Assembly (NCBI GenBank): GCA_964035575.1
Contig: OZ037909.1
Coordinates: 434,001-498,000 of the forward strand
Source of the DNA: Rhynchopus sp. YZ270_cl-10
Taxonomy: Eukaryota; Euglenozoa; Diplonemea; Diplonemida; Diplonemidae
Reading direction: 5' to 3'
DNA length: 64,000 bases
Shown here one piece after another: positions 1 through 9,702 of this stretch; the stretch's first letter is position 1; every line of letters begins with the position of its first letter. Position numbers and translations under genes: made by a program. The notes beneath the pieces were generated by a model. It saw only the letters and a list, made by a program, of their open reading frames with translations. It was not told the DNA's origin and made no database searches.

Positions 1-3000
1 CAATGCCTAGTTCTGTGAGGAGTGTGCACACTGCGCGCACCATCTCTGGTCGGGTCGCGTCGGTGTCGATAGGTGCGGCAGCGTAGCGGCGTGGCTGTAA
101 GAGAGCTGCCTCGTTCTCCTTGGTCAGTGCTGTCGCCTCGCGTGCTAGGCACAGTGCGGTCTGCAGTGCGCCCACCTCCTTCTGGAGGGCCTCCCGCTCG
201 GCCACCTCGTGCGACAGTGTGCTGTTGGTGTTGATGTGGTGCTGGTACGATACGTCCCGTTCTGCCATGAGCTTCGCAAGCTCTTGGTCCCCTTCAGTGA
301 TCTTGGTGATCAGGCTTGCGATCTCACGGCGCAGCGCGTCCTCTTCAGTGCGTGACTGTAAAATGAAAGTTGAAAGTTGCATCAACCACCTGAATTAGCT
401 GGGTGTTGGGAGGTGTTGGGAGGTGTTGGGAGGTGTTGGGGGGCGTTGGGGGGTGTTGGCGGGCGTTGGGAGGTGAGGCACTTTTTTTCCCACCGGCGTG
501 AGCCTTTTTCTCGTTGGTGAAGTTTTTTAAACACCTGCATTATCATTTCCGGAATCCGTCCTCGCTGTGGTGGGGTCAATTTGCCGAAATGGACAAGTTC
601 TGAGTACATACGTGATCAATTTTCTCACGCACAGTATACACAGTATACACAGTATACACAGTATACACAGTATACACAGTATACACAGTATACACAGTAT
701 ACACAGTATACACAGTATACACAGTATACACAGTATACACAGTATACACAGTATACACAGTATACACAGTATACACAGTATACACAGTATACACAGTATA
801 CACAGTATACACAGTATACACAGTATACACAGTATACACAGTATACACAGTATACACAGTATACACAGTATACACAGTATACACAGTATACACAGTATAC
901 ACAGTATACACAGTATACACAGTATACACAGTATACACAGTATACACAGTATACACAGTATACACAGTATACACAGTATACACAGTATACACAGTATACA
1001 CAGTATACACAGTATACACAGTATACACAGTATACACAGTATACACAGTATACACAGTATACACAGTATACACAGTATACACAGTATACACAGTATACAC
1101 AGTATACACAGTATACACAGTATACACAGTATACACAGTATACACAGTATACACAGTATACACAGTATACACAGTATACACAGTATACACAGTATACACA
1201 GTATACACAGTATACACAGTATACACAGTATACACAGTATACACAGTATACACAGTATACACAGTATACCATAGCTGCACAGTACAGTACAGTTCTCGTT
1301 TTTGGTCAATTTCCGCACAGTACGCAGTACACAGTACACAGTACACAGTACACAGTACACAGTACACAGTACACAGTACACAGTACACAGTACACAGTAC
1401 ACAGTACACAGTACACAGTACACAGTACACAGTACACAGTACACAGTACACAGTACACAGTACACAGTACACAGTACACAGTACACAGTACACAGTACAC
1501 AGTACACAGTACACAGTACACAGTACACAGTACACAGTACACAGTACACAGTACACAGTACACAGTACACAGTACACAGTACACAGTACACAGTACACAG
1601 TACACAGTACACAGTACACAGTACACAGTACACAGTACACAGTACACAGTACACAGTACACAGTACACAGTACACAGTACACAGTAGCAGTACAGCACCA
1701 GAGGTCGGGATTTTCCCTTGGAGGGCGTCTAAATTAATACATTTTTCGCTTTTTTTCCCAAATTTCCACTTTGCCTTTGCCACTATTTTTTTGTTTGACT
1801 TGGAACCGGGACCCCCCTGGAACCCCCTCCAGAAGGGGGTACAGAACACCCTCAAAAAAAAAAAATCCCAAAATTCGGGCTAAATTGGAGGGGTGTTGGG
1901 AGGTGTTGGGAGGCGTTGGGAGGTGTTGGGAGGGCGTTGGGAGGCGTTGGGAGGGTTTGCCGTTTTTTGCAAATCAGGTGGATCAACACAGAAAACTGGA
2001 AAAACTAAGAATATAAACAGAAGCTTCAAACGAAGAAAGAACATCCGATGAATGCGTCTCTGTGTGCACACATCCAAACACAGTGTTGAGAGGAAGAGAG
2101 GACGTCGTTTGCATACCGCAGTGAGCGCAGATTTGGTTTCGGCAAGCTCTGTGCGGAGGCGTTCGCACTCCATGGACTTAGTGTCTGTGTTGCACTGTGG
2201 AGGATGGTGTGGTGTGGTGCGATGGAGTTAAGACAGCATACCGTAATGTCTGCAATACGCTTCTGCAGGTTGACGCATTCTATTTCGAAGACTTGAGCCT
2301 TTTCGAGCATTGCGTGTGTGGCTGCTTGGTCTTTGCGGACGGATTCGAGCACCTTTATGGATAGATAAGATACGAGGGAGCTTCAAAGAGTTGAATGCAA
2401 CATTGAAAGATGAACGTGCCATCCATCTGGTATGGCACAATTGTATGTCTTTTTGCGGTAGCGAATGAATAAAAAAGAAGGGGCCATACCTGAGTGGTGT
2501 CCTCCAGCTGTGCTCTTGCACGGAGCGCCTCGGCTTCCTTGTCGGAGGCATGGTGCTTGGCCTGTGTGAGCTCTTGCTCGATGGCGAGAAGTTGGTTCGT
2601 CTGTGACGCGATATTCGCCTGGAAGTCAGCAAGCACCTCGCGCAGCTTGGTTTCGACCATCTCAGCTTCGGCGGTCTTTTCGTTGAAGCGGCGGAGGAGA
2701 AGCTCCTTCTCTGTTTCGTGGCGCTTTGCAGCCACCAGCTCCTCTTCAAGGGCACACATGCTCTCGGTCTTTGCGTCCAACTCTAGCTGCAATGCACGCG
2801 CACGGTCTCTGAGCTGCCGTGCGTCATCGCTGGCCAGCTCCACCGCAGTGTCCTTTCCGGCACGTTCACGCGCAAGCTCAGAGCACGTCTGCTGCTCCGC
2901 AATGCGGAGCTGCGAGACCTGCTCGCGCAGTGCCTCACTCTCCTGCAGAACCTGCTGTGTACGGGTCTTCTCCCTCAGGACACGCTCCTCAAGCGCAGCC

Positions 3001-4496
3001 TGCGTCTGCTTCGCCGCTGCGTCGTACGCACTAAGCTCCCCACGCGTACGCTGCACCTCACCCTCCATCTGGCTTGCCTTGCGTTGGAAGTCCTCAAGCT
3101 CAGCCTCGAGCGCATGCTTCAACGTATGCGCCTCAGCCTCCTGTGTTGTGCACGCAGAGCGGAGACGCTCCATCTCAGACTCCTGTGTGGAGCTGTGCGT
3201 CTCGAGGTCGAGGATGGTTGCCTTGAGCTTGGCAGTCAGCGTGTCGTTGCCTGCACGCTGGCGGGTCGAGGAGGACTCCAGCTCTGCAAGGGCGTCGCGT
3301 GACTTTTGGTTTTCCTCCTCAAGGACGGTGCAGCGCTTTTCGACGGCAGTGCGCTTCATGGTGGCCTCCTGCAGCTGCAGACGCATCTCCTGGCTGTCGT
3401 GTTCCGCCTGTGTCGCCTGCTTCTCAGCAACAATGAGCTGCTCACTGCGCATCACAGCAAGCGCCTCCGCATCGCACGCCTGCCGTGCCATCACATCACC
3501 ATTCTGCCCGCTCTCCATCGCCTGCAGCTTCAGCTGTCTGTTCTCATGCGCAAGCCGCTCATTGTCCGCATCCTTGCTACGAAGCTGCTTCACAAGCTCC
3601 TCATTGGAGGTCACCATCTCCACAAGCTCGCTCTTCATCGACGCACACACCACTTCCTCCTCCTTTGCCTGGTTCATCGCAGCAACGAGCTGCTCGCGTG
3701 TTGCTGTGAGGTCTGCCTCCAGCTGCGCCATGTTGGCAAGGTCGCGTTCGCGCTCTCGGGTTGTCTCCTCAAGCTGCTTGAAGATGCGGGCAGACTCGTA
3801 GCCCTTCTGCTGGAGGTGCGTGTCGACGGAGTTTGCTTGGGTGCGCATCTGCTTCATCTCCTCCTCAAGCTCGGCACAGCGCTTCCTCAAGGAGTCGTTG
3901 TCGCCGTCACGCTCCGCCGCAAGCCTGAAGTTCGCCTCCTTCTCCCTCGCCAGCTGCTCCTTCAGCGCCTCCAGGACCTCCTTGAACTCATCGTTCTTCG
4001 ACTCCACAAGGCTCCGCTCTATTGTCAACGCCTGCTGGGCCTGCGCAAGCTGCAGAAGTGCGCTCTCCTTCTCCGTCTGGAGCACCTGCAGGATCTGCGG
4101 GGTATGACCTGCGAGCATCACGGGCCCTGGGGTTGCCGACGGTTGCACAGGGCTTGCACTGCGGAGACGACCTGCCTCTTCTAGCAGGGGCGAGGCGGTG
4201 TGGAGTGGTGCCGGAGGAGGAGGTGGCGGTGGTGCAACAGCTGCAGCGGCATGCACCGGCAGCATTGTTGGCAGTGGCTCTGGCACCGGAGGCTGCAGCA
4301 CAGCAGGAGACTGCAGCGATGCGTGCACAGAATGGACCATTGTGTGGTGCGCCAAAGAGTGTGGGGTGTGCTTCGCTGCCCCCGCAGCAGCAGCTGCAGT
4401 GCTCAGCCCGATCTTGCGCCGTGCCTCTGCCTCTACACGCGCTATCATCGCAGTGATGTGATCCGGCGGAATCCCGCCATCAAGCGATGCATCCAT
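1..4496 (-). CDS. Long coiled-coil protein, 3' end outside the window
   Basis: Coding exons are 4496-2490, 2352-2242, 2194-2117 and 355-1. All three introns are phase 0 (donors GTATGG, GTATGC, GTATGC; last acceptor TTTTACAG), and the gene runs off the left edge. About 850 residues are visible. A head of roughly 130 residues is rich in Ala and Pro, with a run of seven prolines near residue 90. It is followed by some 700 residues of almost unbroken Glu/Gln/Lys/Ala/Leu coiled coil without a recognisable catalytic domain. The start is the first ATG; an AG acceptor lies only 15 bases upstream with no visible exon before it. The third intron (2116-356) is 1.76 kb and holds two satellites. A cytoskeletal, Golgi or flagellar scaffold is possible, but coiled coils are poor guides and I do not assign a function. 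Confidence 0.8.
400..475. repeat. G-rich 10-bp minisatellite (GGTGTTGGGA), left copy
   Basis: About seven imperfect tandem copies of a G-rich decamer lie close to the acceptor of the third intron of the neighbouring coiled-coil gene. On the gene strand the array is a C/T-rich tract next to that acceptor and could serve as its polypyrimidine tract. On the other strand the regularly spaced GGG runs could form a G-quadruplex. A sister array with the same unit and orientation lies at 1888-1960, on the far side of the satellites in the same intron. Confidence 0.85.
631..1269. repeat. 9-bp satellite (ACAGTATAC), about 71 copies
   Basis: A nearly perfect tandem array of 639 bases, exactly 71 units of ACAGTATAC, lies inside the third intron of the left-edge coiled-coil gene. 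The unit length is a multiple of three, so all six frames stay open and give spurious low-complexity ORFs. The absence of visible unit variants suggests recent expansion. On the gene strand the unit reads GTATACTGT. The same unit in the opposite orientation forms the array at 15141-15529. Confidence 0.97.
1325..1686. repeat. 7-bp satellite (CAGTACA), about 52 copies
   Basis: A homogeneous tandem array of a heptamer, separated from the 9-bp array by about 55 bases of unique sequence and in the same intron. The heptamer equals the 9-bp unit with one AT dinucleotide removed (ACAGTAC against ACAGTATAC). On the gene strand it reads GTACTGT. Confidence 0.97.
1888..1960. repeat. G-rich 10-bp minisatellite, right copy
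   Basis: About seven imperfect copies of GGTGTTGGGA and close variants. It repeats the unit and orientation of 400-475, so the two satellites are bracketed by matching G-rich arrays. It lies about 150 bases into the intron on the gene strand. Confidence 0.85.
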
Positions 4497-4656
4497 GCTT
4501 GCAAAGATGCCCTGGTAGAAAGGTGGGGAGAAAGGAGTTTGGTAAGAATCGAAAAAATGTAGGAGTGGAAGTCTTTATATCTGTCTCTACTCTAAAATGT
4601 TACAAAAATGAACAGTGTACAGTGTACCCCTTCCCCCCCTGAGGCTCCCCTCCCCC

Positions 4657-6643
4657 CTAGAGTCGTCTGCTTTTCCGCTTCTCGCTTGCTGGCATGGGGG
4701 CTAGCCCGGATGGAGGTGTCTTCCCATATGTCTGCCAGTAGGTTTCGATCTCGCGTCTTGCTTGTTCGAGCTCTTTGTGTTTTGCTTCTAGCTCCTGTCG
4801 CATGGCGAGACGTTCCTTTTCGAGGTCGGTTGTGTTCATCTGTGCTTGGAGCAGGGCTTTTTCTAGTTCGTTCTTTGTGGTCCCGAGGTCGCGTGTAAGA
4901 GAGGAGTTCTCGGACTGGAGTTCGGCAGTGCGGTTACGCAGTTCTGTCTCGCGTGAGATGGCGGAGCGTACAAGGTCCTCAAGACGCGCCTTCTCTGCCG
5001 TCGCGCCACGCCGCACATCTTCCAGCGTCTTTGCACCCATAACCTGCAGCTCCGAGGCTAGCTTCTCACGCTCCCCTTGCAGCTCTTGCTGGCGCTCGAG
5101 GTCACGTCTGTTGAGCTCGTCAAGCTGCTTCTGCACGCCTGAGAGCAGTTCGTCACGTTGCTGGATTTCTGTAGGAGTAGGGTAACAAAATGGGATACCT
5201 CAATTGATGAACCCCCAATAGTTTGAGTTTTGTGCAGACAAAAAAAGTAGTTGAAACGTGCTAAAAACGCATCTCGGTTGAGATGCAGTGGGTGTTCCGT
5301 ACGTGATCTCTTTATACCCCAGCCTTTTTAACGGCCAAAAAAAATTTACATTTAACATACCCCGACTCGCCTCCTCCAGCTTCTTCTGGATGTCGGATTT
5401 GAAGTTGGCAGACTCCTTCGCAACGCTCTGCAGCGACTCAAGGGCGGATGCTAGCTGCAGGGTTTGCGCCTCTGCTGTCGCAGCTTTGATCTGTGTGTCA
5501 TGTTGTATTTGTTTTTTTCCCCTCTATTTTTGCTGCATCATCAATCATCTAAAAGCACCTCCATAAAGGCTAGGCGTCTGAATACTCTATTCCTACAGCC
5601 AATCGGTAGCAACGACGGGTGGTGTGTACAAATGGCAGGGACGTAATCAGTGCAAGCTGATGACTTGCGCCTACTAGGCATTCCTCATTCAAGGAGAATA
5701 ATTGCTGAATACTCAAAGCTGGCCAACCCCCCCTTTTAGCACCAATGACGGCGCAGAGAGTTTTGTATTGTATTGCAATCAAAAATTTCACTCAAAATGG
5801 TCCAAAAAAGGGGTACCCAAATAGTATCCACTGGTATTGAGAAAAAAAATCCCTCTTTTTTCATTATTTGCTCTCATTAGAAGCATTGCCAAATAACAGT
5901 ACCTCAGCTTTGTTCAGCTTTGATTCGTACATCGCGTCTGCCTTGAGGATCGCGGTGTCATGGTTTTCGATATCCCCTTGGAGACGGAGGATGTGCTCTT
6001 CGCGCTGTTGCAGTAGCTTCTCTGCGGATCGTACTTCTACTAGGCTTGTTGTGAGACGTGCTGCTTCGGCACGTCCTCCCATGGCCGCTTCTGCTGCCCA
6101 TTCTTTGCGTGCAGCTTCGAGCAACCCTGCAAATCGCCCCTCCGTCACAAAGACATGCTGCTCCACACTCTGAAACGAAGCGCGCAGCTCGTCAAGCTCT
6201 GCAAGCAGCTCCGCCTCTCGCTGCTCATGCCTTCGCCGCAACCCCGCCAGATCCTCCCTCATACGCGCATTCTCTTCACACAACGTTACGTTCCTTGCCG
6301 CAAGCACATTCGCAGGACCTTCACTCTGCTGCTGCAACGGTCGTATTTCACCTATTTCACTCAGACCCGACGGAGGCAGTACCGGAGGCGCCGGAGGAAG
6401 CGTAGGCGGCAACACTGCACGGTAATGAGTCTGTGGGGAAGACATCGACGTCAGCGTCTGTGTCGGGGACGGATGCGACGCATGAGGCAGCTGACGTCGT
6501 GCAACACTCCCACCACCACCTGGTCCACAGCTCAACCCTGCACCATCCGCAATCGAACCACTCCTCGCTGGCGACGGCTGTGCCCTCACACTACCCGATG
6601 GTGCAATCACAGCACCCCTGCAAAGCCCTTCCATCTGTTTCGC
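4657..6643 (-). CDS. Coiled-coil protein, about 460 residues
   Basis: Exons are 6643-5903, 5490-5361 and 5168-4657. The first intron (donor GTACTG) is phase 0 and the second (donor GTATGT) splits a Glu codon. The protein has a Gly/Pro/Ser-rich head of about 100 residues, then coiled coil to a basic end (KRKSRRL). The start is uncertain. The first ATG of the long exon is at 6634, but an in-phase acceptor TTTTGCAG sits at 6644, and a plausible small first exon at 6858-6835 (MHNIPYDE, donor GTAAAT, phase 0) would join it. The stop lies only 160 bases before the start of the next coiled-coil gene, which has a similar Pro/Ala-rich head; the two could be old duplicates. No known domain is recognised. 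Confidence 0.75.
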
Positions 6644-6936
6644 CTGCAAAATGTTATATGGGAGGGAAGCAATTTTTTTTTGTAGTGAAAACCAAATTCA
6701 GAGTGACATCATGTTGGGTATGCTTAGTTCAAAAAAAACAGAGGGAGAGGGGGTGAGGTTACTACCCTTTTTGGGGTTATTAAGGGGGTGGGGGCTTATG
6801 GGGATGGGTGCACGACGGTGAAGTAGTCATTTACTTCGTCGTATGGTATGTTATGCATCTATGGGGGATGGGGGAGAAGATGTGCAAAAAAACGAAAGAG
6901 AGAAGAAATGTGGTAAAATGATGAAGTACGCTTCTT

Positions 6937-7044
6937 CCACCTGATTTTTACCCCGCGAAAAAGGCGCGTAAAGGCGTGTACGGACGGTCCGTATATGCCT
7001 GTACGGTCCTATACGGCCCTATACGCGGAGTAAAAATCAGGTGG
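6937..7044. mobile_element. Short palindromic MITE-like element
   Basis: The ends are inverted repeats of about 16 bases (CCACCTGATTTTTAC on the left, its complement on the right), followed by shorter internal palindromes. At about 108 bases it has no coding capacity and would fold into one long hairpin. It lies between the coiled-coil gene and the next gene; the rest of 6860-7580 shows no gene. Confidence 0.6.
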
Positions 7045-7580
7045 CTCTTCTCGTGCAGACACATATTTTTACCACTCTCGTTGTCATGCGGGTGAACAAG
7101 ATGTCAAACACTTTGCGAAACACATCTTTCTTTCCCGTCTCCCCTCAAAGGTGATATGCGCAGAGAGAGAAAAACATAGAAAGGTAAATCTGAGCCCAGA
7201 TCTCGTTCTTTAGTCACCTCTTTTAGTCCATTTCTTTGCTGGGTTTATATTTGGGTTTACTTTCCCCATGGATTTTTTGGCGGGACCCCAAAAACCACCC
7301 TGAAAAACAGGTCTCCTTGCGGGCAGAGTGTGTACGAGGGCTTATCGTAGCCCCCCACCTCTCGCTCTCTCTCCACCACACACCTAATTCATGTGAGTGA
7401 ACGAAAGTCTTTGCTGTTGAAAGGCGGCACGGATGTGTGTTTCTTTTTAAAGCATGATGCGGGTAGTTCTTGAGAGTGGGAACATTGCGCAGTCGCGAAT
7501 GCCTTCTGCAAGAGGCTCGCTCCCCTCTTGGCGGAGCGATTCTGCTTGGTCACCAATGTGTCCTAGGTGGAACCCTACCT

Positions 7581-8539
7581 CTACAACACGCCGGAAGATT
7601 TGAGGCAGGTATCTCCATCGCGAGGAAGCTTTAGCGGTTCCTGTAGGGGTTATTATGTGACAAAGCCTTCAAAGGGTAGTTGAAACTAAAATCTCCGTGC
7701 ATCTCAGTCAAGCATGCAAAAGGGTCGGGGGGAATTAATGAATACCTTGTTGCCATCAGCGGGTTCAAGACCTTGCACGGAGCTGACAAAGAGGTGTTGT
7801 TCGTCAGACCCGGGTTCCGTACTGCGGACGACGACGAGGTCCATGGCTAGGCAGCAGCGGCGTTCGGGGCGGATTTCGTTCGGCTTGGCGCCTGCGATCC
7901 AGTAGTGGCAGATGCTGCCTTCGACGCCGACAAAGGGTTTCCAGTCGCCCCAGGCGGTTTGCCCGGCAAGGTCCTTAAGTGCTGTTGAGGGCCAGATCAT
8001 CTTGTCGGTTGTGTGGATCATGCAGAACACCTGCCCAGAGTCCGTCAGGCGCACCCGGCGGCCGTCGTTCACAGAGGAAAACGCGATGTCCGGCGGCGGC
8101 TGTTCCGGTGCACGCTTCGCACCCTTGCCTCCCTGCTGCATCTGCTGCAACTGTTGTGCTGCTGCTGCTGCGCGCTTGTCCCGCGCGCCAGGCACAGTCC
8201 TGGTACGCGAAGGGGGCGAGGAAAGCAAGGTAGCAAGCATCTTACGTGGCATGGGCAGGAGCAGGACCATGAAGAGGAGGACTGCGCATACTGCGGGGAG
8301 GAGAGAGAGAGTGTGTGTGGTATTGTGGTTATGTTGAGGTTTCGAAAAGAATCAAAAACAAATCACCGGAAAAAAAAAGTCACCAAAATTAGAAGAAATC
8401 AAAAAAGAGTGCCGTGGGGATGGGGGTGCATACCTGAAAGACCTGTTACCACCTCCCCCAGGCTTTCCGCGCTCCACATCCACTGCCGCAGCAGGCCAAG
8501 AAGCACTGCGACGGGCAGGGTGAAGGACCCACCTGCCAT
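7581..8539 (-). CDS. Membrane protein with N-terminal hydrophobic segments, unknown family
   Basis: Exons are 8539-8434 and 8290-7746 (the intron splits a Val codon, donor GTATGC), then probably 7640-7581. The N-terminus holds two hydrophobic stretches (about residues 6-15 and 34-50, the second around CAVLLFMVLLLP), so the product is probably anchored in a membrane with its soluble part after residue 55. That part starts Gln/Ala-rich and continues as a compact domain of about 110 residues with conserved-looking Trp and Gly (KMIWPS, WGDWKPF, GSICHYW) that I cannot place in a family. The last exon is doubtful: donor GTATTC in phase 0 followed by acceptor CCCCTACAG gives a 19-codon tail, while another frame of the same exon stays open to 7447 and would need a different donor. 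Confidence 0.65.
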
Positions 8540-9702
8540 CTTTATTTGCTTTGCTTCGTTTGTCTTTTAGTGATGTGTGGTTTCTTTTAATTGCCACCTC
8601 CCTGTTGTGTGTAGTGGCTGCATTACGTCTGCACGATGCAGGGTCCGATTGGGTTTTAATCTGTCACGAACCCTGTCATATGACATGACATATTATACCC
8701 TGACACTGCCATCGTGTACAGACTACCCAAGGCACTATGGCATTATTTCATTTACGGCAGCGATTATGTATCAAATACTCCCTTTTTTTTTGAATCAGTT
8801 TGTTTATTGACGTTGACACCAAAAAAAAGGGAAGGAAAACACCATCGGGAAAATCTGGGAAGCTTTTTTTCACACGAAAAAAAAGCAAAACACCCAGAGA
8901 GAGAAGCAAAAAAAAAGGGGGTTCTGCGATGTTGGAACCCTCATTCGTAGGCATCTTTGTAATGAAAGAAAAGAAGAAGAAAAAAAGCTCCTTTCCCTGC
9001 GCAGAACAGTAAACGAAATCCAAAACAGGAAGAAAAAAAAATGCGCGAAAACCCTCCTCAGGATTTTCTTTGCATTTTTTTTCCGTGTAGAAAGTTAGCG
9101 TACACTCAGGTTCACCCAGCGCAGAACAAAAAGAAGCATTTTTCCCCCCATATTTCCTTGGGTTTCGAACAGAAGAAGATAAAAAAAAACTCTCCGATAC
9201 CGATGTAGGGTAAATATACCTGAAAGATGTACAGTCACCACATCCACAATACCTTCAAAAACAAAGCTTGAACGATGAATGTGCCTCACTGTGCACGTGG
9301 CTCAAAAATTTGGGGGGGTGCCAGCGTTTTGCTATTACAGTACTTCAACAGATGCGCTGAATAACAATACTTTCTTTGAAGGGGTTAAAAAAAAAATGTA
9401 GAAAAATGTAAAAAAAAACATGAAGAAAATTTGTCAGAATGGATGTACCTCTCGTCGCATACGTCTAATTTTTTTTTTGAAAAAAAAAAATACCACATTT
9501 GCCCCTTTCCCATTGCAATCTTGCAATCCCAAAAAAACAATATCAAAATGAAGGGGAGGAACGTAGGTTGCACTACACTTCCTCTTCCCTATGCCCCTAA
9601 AATCAATTTTTTGCCCTTTTTTTGATTATTTTTATGTTGGATTTTTTTCCCTTCATGGGTTTTTTTAAAAAAAGAAACTATATCACCTTGAGGAAACCCT
9701 AC
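8540..9702. other. AT-rich intergenic region without recognised gene
   Basis: This stretch holds many A and T runs and short open frames made of them. I see no conserved protein, splice-bounded exon, tandem repeat or inverted repeat of note. Confidence 0.6.

Noticed and set aside
581-1855. Long open frames on both strands over the satellites (for example 442 and 368 codons)
   Set aside because: They are translations of 9-bp and 7-bp tandem repeats; all frames are open because the unit codes no stop, and no start or splice context supports a gene.
2494-3801. Plus-strand Ser/Cys/Ala-rich frame of 435 codons
   Set aside because: It is the antisense image of Glu/Leu/Ala-rich coiled coil, a common artefact.
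4496-6643. Joining the two left coiled-coil genes into one
   Set aside because: The upstream gene has a stop at 4657 after a basic terminal segment, with no usable donor before it that reaches the acceptor at 4512.
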